From Actinomycetota bacterium (GTDB taxonomy: Bacteria > Actinomycetota > Nitriliruptoria > Nitriliruptorales > JAHWKO01): DNA of 64,000 bases. Of this stretch, positions 24,955-33,840 are shown piece by piece (within the stretch, counting starts at the first letter, position 1; every line of letters starts with the position of its first letter). The stretch lies in NCBI GenBank assembly GCA_019347675.1, contig JAHWKW010000017.1, positions 41,675-105,674 of the forward strand, written 5' to 3'. Under the pieces are notes generated by a model. It was given only the letters and a program-made list of their open reading frames with translations, ran no database searches and was not told where the DNA came from. A program made the translations under genes and the position numbers.

Positions 24955-25521
24955 ATGGGCAACGACGCGCCGGCGGTCGGTGACCCCGCACCGCCCCTCA
25001 TCGTGCCGCAGCTGGAAGGAGGGGACTTCCGGCTGGAGGATCACCGCGGCCGCCCCGTGCTGGTGTCGTTCCTGCGGCACGCGGGCTGACTGATCTGCCG
25101 CAACCACCTCGTGAAGGTGGTGCAGCGCCGGGACCGGCTCGACGAGGTCGGCGCACTGCCTGTGTTCGTGGTCCACGACGAGCCCGACCTGGTGCAGCGC
25201 ACGATGCTGGAGGACGTCGAGCTGCCCTATCCCGTGCTCGTGGATCTGGAACGCGAGGCGTACGCCGCATGGGGGCTGCGGCGCGCGAGCGCGCCCACCA
25301 TTTTTCTCGACCTCAAGGTGTGGTGGCAGTACCTCAAGATCATGGTCGGTGGCGACCGCCTGCGGAAATCCGGGCAGGATCCGCTGCAGTTGGGAGGCGC
25401 CTTCCTGGTGGCGCCGGACGGCACGGTCGCGTATTCGCGCCCGCAGCGGCGCGACGATCGCCCACCCGTCGGTGAGCTCGTCGATCGCCTGGAGCGACTC
25501 GCTGCCGGCGCCGATGGGTAG
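24955..25521 (+). CDS. Candidate selenoprotein, AhpC/TSA-like peroxiredoxin family (UxxC)
   Basis: Read through one in-frame TGA (codon 45, 25087-25089) the gene encodes 188 residues of an AhpC/TSA_2-type redoxin. The thioredoxin-fold start is PVLVSFLRHAG, then the UGA, then LICRNHL. Cys-containing relatives have C-x-x-C at this place, so the UGA replaces the first active-site cysteine (U45-L-I-C48). The sequence stays in frame and conserved to the end: APTIFLDLKVWWQYLK, GGAFLVAPDGTVAYS. A hairpin begins 13 nt after the UGA. ATG 24955 follows CGGAGGTG. Selenocysteine (SelL-like family) is the favoured reading; a nonsense mutation is the alternative. Confidence 0.78.
25087..25125 (+). other. 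Candidate bacterial SECIS of the AhpC-like gene
   Basis: After the UGA come 13 nt, then ACCACCT (25103-25109), loop CGTGA (25110-25114) and AGGTGGT (25115-25121): seven perfect pairs. An outer CTGC (25095-25098) pairs with GCAG (25122-25125) around a bulge. The apical loop starts 20 nt after the UGA with G as its second base, within the range known for bSECIS. Confidence 0.65.
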
Positions 25522-25650
25522 AGCAACGGCCGTTGACCGAAGGGCTGAACGCTCTCTACCGTGAAGCCACGCAGTTCGGGGGTGTGTGCCGTGCGAAACC
25601 TTCCTGCCAGGGGTGTGTGCTTCTGCGGCATCGTGCGGGCCGGGCCACCG

Positions 25651-25869
25651 GTGAAGTCCAACCTCGTGCCGCATCTCGGGGCCGGCGAAATCGCCATCCT
25701 GGGGCTTGTCGGCGTCTTCTTCCTCGCCGCGACCATCTGGATGTTCCGCCGCTGGGGCGGAGCGGCCGAGGAGCCCGCCTGGGCGGCGCTCAAGCGGCAG
25801 TTGGACGACCTCGAGGGCGACGCCGCCGTGGAGGTTCCACGCGGCGAGCGGGAGCTGCTCCAGGTTTGA
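25651..25869 (+). CDS. Small single-pass membrane protein
   Basis: About 72 residues: one transmembrane helix (AIAILGLVGVFFLAATIWMF-like, residues 10-30), then a charged helix with AWAALKRQLDDLEGDAAV. Start uncertain: GTG 25651, 25591 and 25561 are all in frame and none has a strong ribosome site. Unknown role. Confidence 0.45.
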   Translation: MKSNLVPHLGAGEIAILGLVGVFFLAATIWMFRRWGGAAEEPAWAALKRQLDDLEGDAAVEVPRGERELLQV

Positions 25870-25890
25870 GCTAGCCGATCGGCTGATGCA

Positions 25891-26667
25891 CTAGATCGGT
25901 TCGCGCGCCGCGCGCAACGCGACCACCAGGGCCGCCACCGCCGGTGCCATGAGCAGCAGAGCCAACGCCGACGCCACCTGCGGATCCGGGCCGACGAACG
26001 GCACGAGCACCAGCGGGAGCATCGGCAGCCCACCGCCGACCGCGAGACTGGTCCCGTACTGGCTCCAGGACACCAGGAACCCCAGCAGCGCCGCCGTGGC
26101 GAGTGATGGCAGCACCGCCGGGACGGTCACGACGAGGATGCGGCGGAGCGGACCCGCCCCGAGGCTCCGCGCCGCCTCCTCAAGCGCCTTGACGCGAGCG
26201 CCGAACCCGGGGGCGAGAAGCAGGACCACGTAGGGCAGCACGTAGGGAAGGTGCGCCAACGCGACCCCCGAGAGGCGGTCAGCCAGCCCGACCCGAATGA
26301 ACCAGGCCGCCAGGCCGGTGCCGACGGCGTACTGGGGGACCAGCAGCGGCAGGGCGACGAGCGTCACCGTGGCGATCGGGCGGCGCACCCGGCCCTCGCC
26401 CAGTGCCCGGGCGGCGGGCCACCCGACGACGAGCCCCACCGCCGTTACCGCGAGCGCGACCAGGAGCGAGTTCTGCAGCGCCTGGACCGCGCCCACGCCG
26501 GGCGACAGCGCGTAGTTCCAGCCGCGCAGCCCCCACTCCTGGGGGGCGATCGCGGGGAAACGCCACTGGTTGGCGAACACGCGCACCGGCAGCGCCAGGA
26601 AAGGGACGACGTACGTGATCACGAGGATCGCCGTGACACCGCGGACCAGACGTGGCGACAGGCGCAT
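25891..26667 (-). CDS. ABC transporter permease, YnjC half (C-terminal)
   Basis: A 258-residue inner-membrane permease with six helices and the EAA-like loop EEAARSLGAGPLRRILVVTVP. It is like the second half of E. coli YnjC, here a separate gene. With the permease at 26669 it forms the channel of the transporter whose ATPase and binding protein lie at 29582 and 30658. The ATG overlaps the preceding TGA region (stop 26669-26671 against start 26667). Confidence 0.82.
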   Translation of the reverse strand: MRLSPRLVRGVTAILVITYVVPFLALPVRVFANQWRFPAIAPQEWGLRGWNYALSPGVGAVQALQNSLLVALAVTAVGLVVGWPAARALGEGRVRRPIATVTLVALPLLVPQYAVGTGLAAWFIRVGLADRLSGVALAHLPYVLPYVVLLLAPGFGARVKALEEAARSLGAGPLRRILVVTVPAVLPSLATAALLGFLVSWSQYGTSLAVGGGLPMLPLVLVPFVGPDPQVASALALLLMAPAVAALVVALRAAREPI

Positions 26668-26668
26668 C

Positions 26669-27487
26669 TCAGAGACCGGAACGCCGCACCGGGCGGACCG
26701 CCAGCAGAGCCAGCGCGACGGTCGCGGCCGCGATCGTCAGCAGGCTGGCGGCTGCACGGGCCTGGCCCGTGAGGTCCACGGTCTGCGTCTCCCGCAGCGC
26801 GTACACCGCCACCATGGGGGGGTAGGTGGGCCCCACGAGTAGCGGCACCTCGAAGGCGCCGAGCACGAACGCCGCGACGATCAGACAACCCACGGCGAGC
26901 GGCATGAGGATCTGGGGCCACACCACCCAGCGCAGCCGCTGCCAAGGGCCGGCTCCCGTCACGGCGGCGGCCTCGGCTAGATCGTCGACTCCGCGCCCCC
27001 ACACGGCGAGGACCAGCAGCGCCAGGAACGGCAGCTCCTTGTAGACGTACACCAGGAGCACCCCCATGCCGGCCCGGTCCCGGACCAGGGGCCATGGCAG
27101 CGCACCGACTCGGTCCATGAGCCCGCCGGCTCCGAGCCACACGACCGCCACCACGGCGATGAGGAGATGGGGCATGGGAACCGGGAGTGCGAAGAGTGCG
27201 CGCAGGAACGTGCGGTGATGTCGCAGCACCGCCGCGAACGCCACCGCGAGGACCCCAGAGACGAGCGTGGCGGCAACCGCGGTGCGGAACGTGAACACGA
27301 GTGCGTCGTGAAAGGCGCCGTCGGCGAGCACCACCCGCCAGGCGTCGAGGCTCACCTCGCCGTCGGGCAGCGGCTGCACGCTGGTGAGGATCCCTCCGGC
27401 GAGCGCCCCCCCGAACAGGACCACGACGACGAAGGCGGCCGGTCGTGTGCCACCCGCCCACGCAACACGCGCGACGCGTGACGCCAT
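26669..27487 (-). CDS. ABC transporter permease, YnjC half (N-terminal)
   Basis: A 272-residue permease with six to seven helices and the coupling segment AEAAAVTGAGPWQRLRWVVWP. Start ATG 27487 is only 29 bp from the divergent CDP-alcohol transferase gene, so both promoters share this short gap or the frame is read from further upstream. In E. coli the two permease units are fused in YnjC; here they are split. Confidence 0.82.
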   Translation of the reverse strand: MASRVARVAWAGGTRPAAFVVVVLFGGALAGGILTSVQPLPDGEVSLDAWRVVLADGAFHDALVFTFRTAVAATLVSGVLAVAFAAVLRHHRTFLRALFALPVPMPHLLIAVVAVVWLGAGGLMDRVGALPWPLVRDRAGMGVLLVYVYKELPFLALLVLAVWGRGVDDLAEAAAVTGAGPWQRLRWVVWPQILMPLAVGCLIVAAFVLGAFEVPLLVGPTYPPMVAVYALRETQTVDLTGQARAAASLLTIAAATVALALLAVRPVRRSGL

Positions 27488-27516
27488 CAGCGGCCGCCCG
27501 ATGCCATGATCCCCCC

Positions 27517-28122
27517 GTGTTCGACCGCCACCTGCGCGCCATGGCCGCTCCACTCGAGCGCGCGATCGCGCGTCCGCTGGTACGGGCGGGCTTCACTGGG
27601 GACCGGCTCACCGCGTTGGGCCTGGTCGTCGGGTTGGGCGCCTGCGTCGCTGCGGGGTTCGCCCGCTGGTGGTTGGCGCTCGCACTGTGGCTCCTCAACC
27701 GCGCGGTGGACGGTGTGGACGGCCACGTTGCCCGTGCCCGGGACGGCGAACACGAGCGCGGCGGGTTCCTCGACGTCATGGCCGACTTCGTGGTGTACGG
27801 CGGGTTCGTGGTCGGAGTGGCGGTCGCGCTGCCCGAGGCCCGCCTCGCCTGCGCCGTGCTCCTCGCGACCTACTACGTCAACGGCAGCGCGTTCCTTGCT
27901 CTGTCGTCGCTGGCCGAGCGACGCGCCCGCGAGCGCCCCGACGAGCGGTCGTTGCACTTCGTCGGCGGCCTGGCGGAGGGCGGGGAGACCATCCTCGTCC
28001 ACAGCCTCTTCTGCCTGTTCCCGCAGCGGGCGGCCCCGATCGCGTGGGGGTTCGCGGTCGCGGTCGGGATCACGGCGCTCCAGCGCATCGTGTGGGGCAT
28101 GCGCGTGCTCCGCGCCGGGTGA
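27517..28122 (+). CDS. CDP-alcohol phosphatidyltransferase (YnjF-like)
   Basis: A 201-residue membrane enzyme. The catalytic motif DGxxAR-x8-G-x3-D-x3-D is DGVDGHVARARDGEHERGGF followed by LDVMAD, so all essential aspartates are present. Six hydrophobic helices. This family makes phospholipids from CDP-diacylglycerol; the alcohol is not evident. In E. coli the homologue ynjF closes the same ynj cluster. GTG start; it points opposite to the transporter genes. Confidence 0.88.
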   Translation: MFDRHLRAMAAPLERAIARPLVRAGFTGDRLTALGLVVGLGACVAAGFARWWLALALWLLNRAVDGVDGHVARARDGEHERGGFLDVMADFVVYGGFVVGVAVALPEARLACAVLLATYYVNGSAFLALSSLAERRARERPDERSLHFVGGLAEGGETILVHSLFCLFPQRAAPIAWGFAVAVGITALQRIVWGMRVLRAG

Positions 28123-28139
28123 CGGCCGGCCGCGCCCCG

Positions 28140-29585
28140 TCATGGCCGTTCGATGGCGCGCAGCACATGTAGGACCGGGCGGGTCACGCGACGCACCCGT
28201 TCGCTGAGCCACTTGTCGCGCAGGTGCTCGATGGCGGCGCGTCGGGCGCCCTCGCTGAACGTGGGGTAGGGAAGGACGGTCTGGGAGACGTCGCTGATCG
28301 TGGCGCCGTGCCGCATGAAGGACGCGATGCCTGCGATCGTCTCTCCGCCCCACGGGGCTGCGACTGTCGCCCCCACCAGCCGGCCGCGCGGGTCAGCGAC
28401 CAGCTTCACGAAACCGTACGCCTGTCCCGCACACACTGCCCGGTCCAGCTCCGCGCAGTCGAAGCGCCGCACGATGGCGCCCGCTCCCCACCTGGCACGG
28501 GCCTTCTTCTCCGTGCGTCCCACGCGGCCCACCTCCGGGTCGGTGAACGTCACCCATGGGATGTTTGCGTAGGAGGCCTTGCGCCGCAGATGGAACAGGG
28601 CGTTGGTCACGACCAGGCCGGCCTGGTAGGCGGCGACGTGGGTGAATGGCGGGCCGCCCGTGACGTCGCCTGCGGCGTAGATCCCCCGTCCGGTGGTGCG
28701 CATGGTGCCGTCCACGACGACGCTGCCGTCGCCGGCCGTCTCCACCCCGACGGTGTCAAGGTCCAGCCCGTCGACGTCCGCCCGCCGACCGACCGCGACC
28801 AGCAGCCGGTCGAATGCGACCGCCCCCACCTCGCCGTCCTGGCGGATCTCCAGGCGCTGCTCGCCGCCGTCGTGGTCGATGCGGGTTGCGCGGGCACCCA
28901 GGCGGACGTCGATGCCCTCGGAACGGAGCCGCTCGGCGACCAGCCGGCTCGCCTCCGGATCCTCCCGTCGCAGCAGCCGGTCGGTCATCTCCACGATCGT
29001 GACCCGGGCGCCGAGACGCGCGAACGCCTGGCCCAGCTCACACCCGGTGGGTCCACCACCGAGGACCACCAGGCGGCTCGGGAGTTCCTCGAGGTCCCAC
29101 ACGTCGTCGCTGGTGAGCGCGCCGGACCGGTCGATGCCCTCGACCGGGGGGACGACCGGGGAGGAGCCGGTGGCGACCAGGGCACGGCGGTAGTGCAGGA
29201 TGCGGTCGCCCACCATCACCCGCCCCGGTCCCGCGAATCGGGCGTGGCCGTGGATGACCTCCACCCCCTCCTCCCGGAGCCGCTCGGGCGAGTCGTGCGG
29301 GGCGAGCCTCTCGCGGGCGGCGTGTACCCGCGCCATCACGCGTTCGAAGTCGACGTGCGGCTCGACCGGGTCGAGGCCGACCGCGGCCGCGTCACGCATG
29401 CGGTGGGCCAGATCGGCCGCGGCGATCAGGCTCTTGCTGGGCACGCAGCCCGTCCACAGGCACTCGCCGCCGGTGCGGTCACGTTCGATCAGGGCGACCC
29501 GTGCCCCGACCCCCGCGGCACCGACGGCCGCGACGAGCCCGGCGGTGCCCCCGCCGATGACGACCAGCCCGTAGCGCGCGGTCAT
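28140..29585 (-). CDS. FAD-dependent disulfide oxidoreductase (mercuric-reductase-like)
   Basis: A 481-residue flavoprotein: FAD motif VVIGGGTAGLVAAVGAAGVG, redox-active pair C42/C47 in GGECLWTGCVPSKS, NAD(P) motif VVLGGGPTGCELGQAFARLG, second FAD motif GIYAAGDVTGGP and a dimerisation domain near 345-455. No C-terminal cysteine pair of true MerA, so the substrate is probably an organic or protein disulfide. ATG 29585 overlaps the ATPase stop (ATGA). Such flavoproteins often accompany TVP38 proteins. Confidence 0.9.
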   Translation of the reverse strand: MTARYGLVVIGGGTAGLVAAVGAAGVGARVALIERDRTGGECLWTGCVPSKSLIAAADLAHRMRDAAAVGLDPVEPHVDFERVMARVHAARERLAPHDSPERLREEGVEVIHGHARFAGPGRVMVGDRILHYRRALVATGSSPVVPPVEGIDRSGALTSDDVWDLEELPSRLVVLGGGPTGCELGQAFARLGARVTIVEMTDRLLRREDPEASRLVAERLRSEGIDVRLGARATRIDHDGGEQRLEIRQDGEVGAVAFDRLLVAVGRRADVDGLDLDTVGVETAGDGSVVVDGTMRTTGRGIYAAGDVTGGPPFTHVAAYQAGLVVTNALFHLRRKASYANIPWVTFTDPEVGRVGRTEKKARARWGAGAIVRRFDCAELDRAVCAGQAYGFVKLVADPRGRLVGATVAAPWGGETIAGIASFMRHGATISDVSQTVLPYPTFSEGARRAAIEHLRDKWLSERVRRVTRPVLHVLRAIERP

Positions 29586-30640
29586 GTCGCCGTCCGTCCC
29601 GTCGCAGGATGCCCTTCCGGAGTCGAGCCGTCGTCGATGCCCTCGGGGATGCGCCACAGATGCGCTTCGGGTAGGTCGATGCGGACGGTCGCGCCCGTGG
29701 TCGGCGCTTGATCCGGCGGCAGGAGGGCAGCCAGTTGCTGCGCCCCGACCCGCAGCACCACCCGGCTGTGGCCGCCCGTGTAGTCGCTGGCCACCACCTG
29801 TCCGCGCAACGGGGCGTCGGTGCGGAGCTGGAGGTGCTCGGGACGGATCGAGAAAGTCGCCTGCCCGTCCGGCGCGTCGACCGGGACGCTGCCGGCATCA
29901 AGGTGGAGACGTCCAGCGGTGACCGCGCCCCGCAGCACGTTGGCGCCGAGGAACCGGGCTGCCTCCACCGTGTGCGGCTGCTCGAACAGCGTGCGCGGTG
30001 ACGCCTGCTGCACGACTCGACCGCCGAGAAGAAGCGCCAGCTCGTCGCCCAGCTCCGCCGCCTCCGCCCGGTCGTGGGTCACGTAGAGGGTGGTCAGCGA
30101 CCGTTCGCGCTGGACGGCGCGCAGCAGCCGGCGTAGCTCCTCGCGCCGCTCGGGGTCCACGGCCGAGAGGGGTTCGTCTAGCAGCAGCAGTTCGGGCTCG
30201 GCGCACAGTGCCCGGGCGAGCGCGACCCGCTGGGCCTCGCCGCCCGACAGCCCCCGTGGGCGCCGGTCCGCGAGCTGGGCGATGCCAACTTCGTCCAACA
30301 GCTCCCGGGCGCGGCGACGCCGCTGGGCGCGGCCGGCTCCCTGGGCCCGCAGCGGGAACGCCACGTTGTCGGTGACGGAAAGGTTGGGGAACAGCCGCGG
30401 TTCCTGGAACACCATCGCGAGGCCGCGGCGATGCGCGGGCACTCTGCGGAGGTCACGGTGCCCCAGCCTCATCTCGCCCGCCTCGATCGGCTCCAATCCG
30501 GAAACCGCGCGCAGCAGCGTGGTCTTCCCGACGCCGGAGGGTCCGAGAAGCACCGTCAGCCGCCCGGCCGGCACCTCCAGATCGACGTCCTCGAGCACTC
30601 TCGTGCCGCCCGGCGCGACGACCAGCCCGCGGCAGTGCAG
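29582..30640 (-). CDS. ABC transporter ATPase (YnjD-like)
   Basis: About 352 residues. Walker A GPSGVGKTT, signature LSGGEAQRVALARAL, Walker B LLLLDEPLSAVDP, then a TOBE-like C-terminal domain (FSIRPEHLQLRTDAP). The N terminus has no ATG or GTG before the conserved LHCRGLVV segment: the plausible start is CTG at 30640, with GTG 30598 as a shorter option. It follows the binding-protein gene with only a short gap, so its translation may be coupled. Confidence 0.82.
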   Translation of the reverse strand: MHCRGLVVAPGGTRVLEDVDLEVPAGRLTVLLGPSGVGKTTLLRAVSGLEPIEAGEMRLGHRDLRRVPAHRRGLAMVFQEPRLFPNLSVTDNVAFPLRAQGAGRAQRRRRARELLDEVGIAQLADRRPRGLSGGEAQRVALARALCAEPELLLLDEPLSAVDPERREELRRLLRAVQRERSLTTLYVTHDRAEAAELGDELALLLGGRVVQQASPRTLFEQPHTVEAARFLGANVLRGAVTAGRLHLDAGSVPVDAPDGQATFSIRPEHLQLRTDAPLRGQVVASDYTGGHSRVVLRVGAQQLAALLPPDQAPTTGATVRIDLPEAHLWRIPEGIDDGSTPEGHPATGRTAT

Positions 30641-30657
30641 ATGCGGTGTCGGCGCCC

Positions 30658-31872
30658 CTATCGCAGCACCACCTCTTCCCAGCGGTCCTCGATCTCGGGC
30701 ACCTGGTGAGCGGGTAGCTCGCGCAGCCCCTCGCCGAGCTCCTCGCTGGTCAGCAGGTAGGGACTGTTGGTCCGCTGCTCGAACCTCGACCGCTGCTCCC
30801 CGGGGAGGCGCGACACGTCGAGGACGGTGGGGATGCCAAGGACCTCCGGATCGGCCTTGATGGCCTGGAGGTCGGGGCGCAGCAGCAGGTTCGCCACGAC
30901 CAGCGCACCGGCCCGGCGACCCGCGTTGTCGGGAATGGTGACGTAGCTGGTGTTGCGCAGAGCACCCGTCTCGAACGTGAACGGTCGTGCACTGTCGGGG
31001 AAGATCCCTTTGGCCACCGCCGTCTCCACGAACGCGGGGTCGTAGCTCATGGCGAAGTCGACCTGCGCGTCCCCGAACAGGCGGTTGAGCTCCGCCTCGT
31101 TGGAGGGGAACGCCTCGCCCTCGCGCCACTGCAGCGGCTTCAGCTCCTCGAGCAGGCGGAGGGCCTCCTCCTCGCCCAGCGCGTACACGGCCTGACGCAC
31201 GAACGCGGACCCCGTGAAGTCCGGCGGAGCGGGATAGGTGACGCGGCCGGGGTTGTCGCGCGCGTACTCGAGCAGTTCGTCGTAGGTGCGGGGCGGCTCC
31301 GGCGTCCGCTGCTGGTCGTAGGCGAAGATGAACACCGCGCGGCTCCATGGTGACTCCTGGCCGTCCACGGGCACCCCGAAGTCGGTGTTGATGGTCGGGT
31401 CCTCCCAATCGACGAGCTCCGCGTTGGGCAGGTCACGCGACCAATCCTCGAGCCACAGGTCGGCCTCCTTGCCCTGCGCGAAGTTCTCCCCGTTGATCCA
31501 GACGAGGTCGACGCTGCCGCCCTGTCGCCTGCCGGCGCGCTTCTCGGCCACGACCCGCTGCACCGCGTCGGCGGTGTCGTCGACGGGCACACGTTCGAGC
31601 GTGACCCCCAGCTCCTCGGCGGCAGGCACCACGTACTCGTCGATGTAGCGGTTGACCCGCTCGTCGCCGCCGAAGAGCCACCACCGCACGGTCTGTCCTT
31701 CCGCCTCCTCCAGCGTGCGCGCCCAGTCGCTATCAGCCGTCGCGGTGGGCGTGGCGCTGGCGGTGGGAGCCGCCGTCGTCTGTTCGCCGCCGCAGGCGGT
31801 CAGCAAAACGGCGGAGAGGACCACCGGGATCCAACGTCCAGCCGCGGCCGATTGCCACATCCTCCCATTCAT
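30658..31872 (-). CDS. Extracellular solute-binding lipoprotein (YnjB-like)
   Basis: A 404-residue lipoprotein: lipobox LLTAC (C27), Thr/Ala linker, then a type II binding-protein fold. VRWWLFGGDERVNRYIDEYV, VDLVWINGENFAQGKEADLW and RVTYPAPPDFTGSAFVRQA match YnjB closely. Ligand unknown; YnjB is grouped with thiamine/iron-type binders. Its ATG overlaps the TVP38 stop (ATGA), placing all five genes 31869 to 26667 in one leftward run. Confidence 0.87.
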   Translation of the reverse strand: MNGRMWQSAAAGRWIPVVLSAVLLTACGGEQTTAAPTASATPTATADSDWARTLEEAEGQTVRWWLFGGDERVNRYIDEYVVPAAEELGVTLERVPVDDTADAVQRVVAEKRAGRRQGGSVDLVWINGENFAQGKEADLWLEDWSRDLPNAELVDWEDPTINTDFGVPVDGQESPWSRAVFIFAYDQQRTPEPPRTYDELLEYARDNPGRVTYPAPPDFTGSAFVRQAVYALGEEEALRLLEELKPLQWREGEAFPSNEAELNRLFGDAQVDFAMSYDPAFVETAVAKGIFPDSARPFTFETGALRNTSYVTIPDNAGRRAGALVVANLLLRPDLQAIKADPEVLGIPTVLDVSRLPGEQRSRFEQRTNSPYLLTSEELGEGLRELPAHQVPEIEDRWEEVVLR

Positions 31873-32648
31873 CGCGTGCTTGGCCCCCTCTCTTCGGTCG
31901 CCTCTGTCCGGTCCTCGCCGGTCTGGTCCTCGTCGGGCAGTTCGGGGGGGCCTGCGCCGCGCCGCCGGAGGGACCGGTTGATGAACGGGCCGCCGATCAC
32001 GAGGACGACGAGAAGGCCTACGGCGGTGATGAACTCCGGGGCGGTGGGGTCGTCGAACGAACCCCCCAGCGCGGCGTAGGCGAACGCCCCGGGGACGATG
32101 CCGACCACGGTCGCCAGGAGGTAATCACGCGTCCGCAACCCCGTGACACCCGCCAGGTAGTTCAGGGCGTTGAAGGGCACAACCGGGAAGAGACGCAGGT
32201 AGAGGATTGCGAGGAAGCCCCGGCGTTCCAGCCACCGGTCCAGGCGCCCGAGGCGCTTGCCCGCCATCCGCTCCACCTGGTCGCGGCCGAGGCGTCGCCC
32301 CGCCGCGAAGGCGGCGGCGGCACCGAGCGACGCCCCGACCACGGCCAGGGCCGTCCCCGCCGCCGTCCCGAACAGCACACCCCCCGCGATGGTCAGGACC
32401 GCGCCTGGCACCAGCAGCACCGTCAGACCGGCGTAGGCCAGGACGTAGACGAGCGGGGCGGCCACTCCGGCCGACTCCACGAACCGCTGCACTCCCTCGC
32501 GGCTGGGTCCGCCCATGAGCAACACCGCCGCGGCGGCGCCCGCCAGCAGCACGACCAGCAGCGCGAAGCGGAAGCGGGGCGACGACACGAGGTCTACCAG
32601 CCGCCCAGCGGGCCGGCGGCCGGCTCCGGCGCGCCCGTCCTCGGCCAC
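31869..32648 (-). CDS. TVP38/TMEM64-family membrane protein (YdjX/YdjZ-like)
   Basis: A 259-residue membrane protein with five to six helices of the DedA/VTT fold. Key motif: ILYLRLFPVVPFNALNYLAG preceded by AGGVLFGTAAGTALAVVGAS. E. coli YdjX and YdjZ in the ydjXYZ-ynj cluster belong to this family. GTG 32648 has a GGGGGGAGG site. Its substrate is unknown; flavoprotein pairing suggests a role in handling a redox-active compound. Confidence 0.87.
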   Translation of the reverse strand: MAEDGRAGAGRRPAGRLVDLVSSPRFRFALLVVLLAGAAAAVLLMGGPSREGVQRFVESAGVAAPLVYVLAYAGLTVLLVPGAVLTIAGGVLFGTAAGTALAVVGASLGAAAAFAAGRRLGRDQVERMAGKRLGRLDRWLERRGFLAILYLRLFPVVPFNALNYLAGVTGLRTRDYLLATVVGIVPGAFAYAALGGSFDDPTAPEFITAVGLLVVLVIGGPFINRSLRRRGAGPPELPDEDQTGEDRTEATEERGPSTR

Positions 32649-32749
32649 CGCCTCCCCCCTCCACCCTTGGAACCTCGGCACAGACAGGTTGGAAGATAGG
32701 CAAGGGTGCACGAGATGCACCGAGCAGCTAGATGTCGTCCGCATCTACT

Positions 32750-32776
32750 CCAACGGACCCACCTCCCTACCGTTGG
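32750..32776. promoter_or_regulatory. Inverted repeat between divergent genes
   Basis: CCAACGG (32750-32756) and CCGTTGG (32770-32776) with a 13-nt spacer, in the 184-bp gap between the TVP38 gene and the membrane protein at 32833. A candidate operator for a dimeric regulator acting on both promoters. Confidence 0.35.
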
Positions 32777-32832
32777 CGACGTAGGTTGTTGCCACTGGCG
32801 AGCAGACCGAGACAGCAGGAGAGGCACACGCC

Positions 32833-33840
32833 ATGACCGATGCAGCGACGCACAGGTCCGACCTCGCCGTCGACGAGCGCGGTATGTCACGGCTCTCGAT
32901 CGGCCTCTGGATCGCGCTGGCGGGGGCGGTGCTGCAGTTCACGGCGCTCGGCTCGGACTTCTACAGCTGGGAGGACAACATCAAGGACGCCTGGTTCGGC
33001 GTGCCGCACGTGTCGGCGCTGCTCCTGGCGTCGGCGCTCACCTCGGTCTCGCTCGCGGGCCTGTCGGCCGCGAACCGCCAGCCGGTGCGGGGGCGCTGGG
33101 TCGGCGGCGCGATCGCGGCGGTCGGGCTGATCGTTCTACTCCAGACCGGCTACCGCATGCTGGTGCCGCCCTTCAAAGGCTGCCTCACCTACAACTGCGG
33201 GTTCTCACCCAACGTCGACGCGACCATCCTGCCCGGCATGTGGATCGCGTTCGTCGGCACGATCGGGGCCGTCGTGGGCGGCATCGTCCACGCGGCTAGC
33301 GCCACCGCCGCCCGGACGCCGGCCCGCCCCTGGATCGCCGACCGGCAGATCGGCATGACCCCGTGGCTCGGACTGGCCGCACTGGGCGCAGTCGGGCAAT
33401 TCGTGTTCGGCTACACCGTGTTCAACTTCTACACCGCCAACTTCACGGGCGATGGGGGCAGCCGCTCGTGGAGCGGATGGCTGGCCACCCCGCACACCGG
33501 CAGCCTCGTGCTCCTGATGAGCCTCGCGGTGCTGGTCCTCGTGATCTCGGCCGCCCGCAGCCGCGCACCCGTCAGCCCCAGTGCGGCCGGGGCGCTCATC
33601 GGGTTGTTCGGCTTCATCGCCATCTCAAGGATCGCCTACCGCATCATCGCCCCGCCGTTCCACAGCTCGGCCGTGGCGGGCCAGTTCGAGGAGACCTCCG
33701 ACATCCACATCTGGGCCTGGTTGTCCCTCGCCTCAGCCCTGCTGGTGATCGTGGCCGGCATCGCCCATGCCGTCACCACCCGGGACCGCACCGCGACCAC
33801 GCAGATCGCGAGCACCCGGACGGCGAGCGAGTCGGCATAA
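32833..33840 (+). CDS. Integral membrane protein with internal duplication, unknown family
   Basis: A 335-residue protein with eight predicted helices. The two halves look alike: LWIALAGAVLQFTALGSDFYSW versus PWLGLAALGAVGQFVFGYTVF, and YRMLVPPFKG versus YRIIAPPFHS near the end of each half. I know no named family with this arrangement. ATG 32833 follows AGGAGAGG. Possibly an unstudied transporter or sensor. Confidence 0.6.
   Translation: MTDAATHRSDLAVDERGMSRLSIGLWIALAGAVLQFTALGSDFYSWEDNIKDAWFGVPHVSALLLASALTSVSLAGLSAANRQPVRGRWVGGAIAAVGLIVLLQTGYRMLVPPFKGCLTYNCGFSPNVDATILPGMWIAFVGTIGAVVGGIVHAASATAARTPARPWIADRQIGMTPWLGLAALGAVGQFVFGYTVFNFYTANFTGDGGSRSWSGWLATPHTGSLVLLMSLAVLVLVISAARSRAPVSPSAAGALIGLFGFIAISRIAYRIIAPPFHSSAVAGQFEETSDIHIWAWLSLASALLVIVAGIAHAVTTRDRTATTQIASTRTASESA

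Noticed and set aside
25087..25089. Genome-wide recoding of UGA
   Set aside because: Many other genes here end in TGA and would run on into neighbours, so only site-specific recoding fits.
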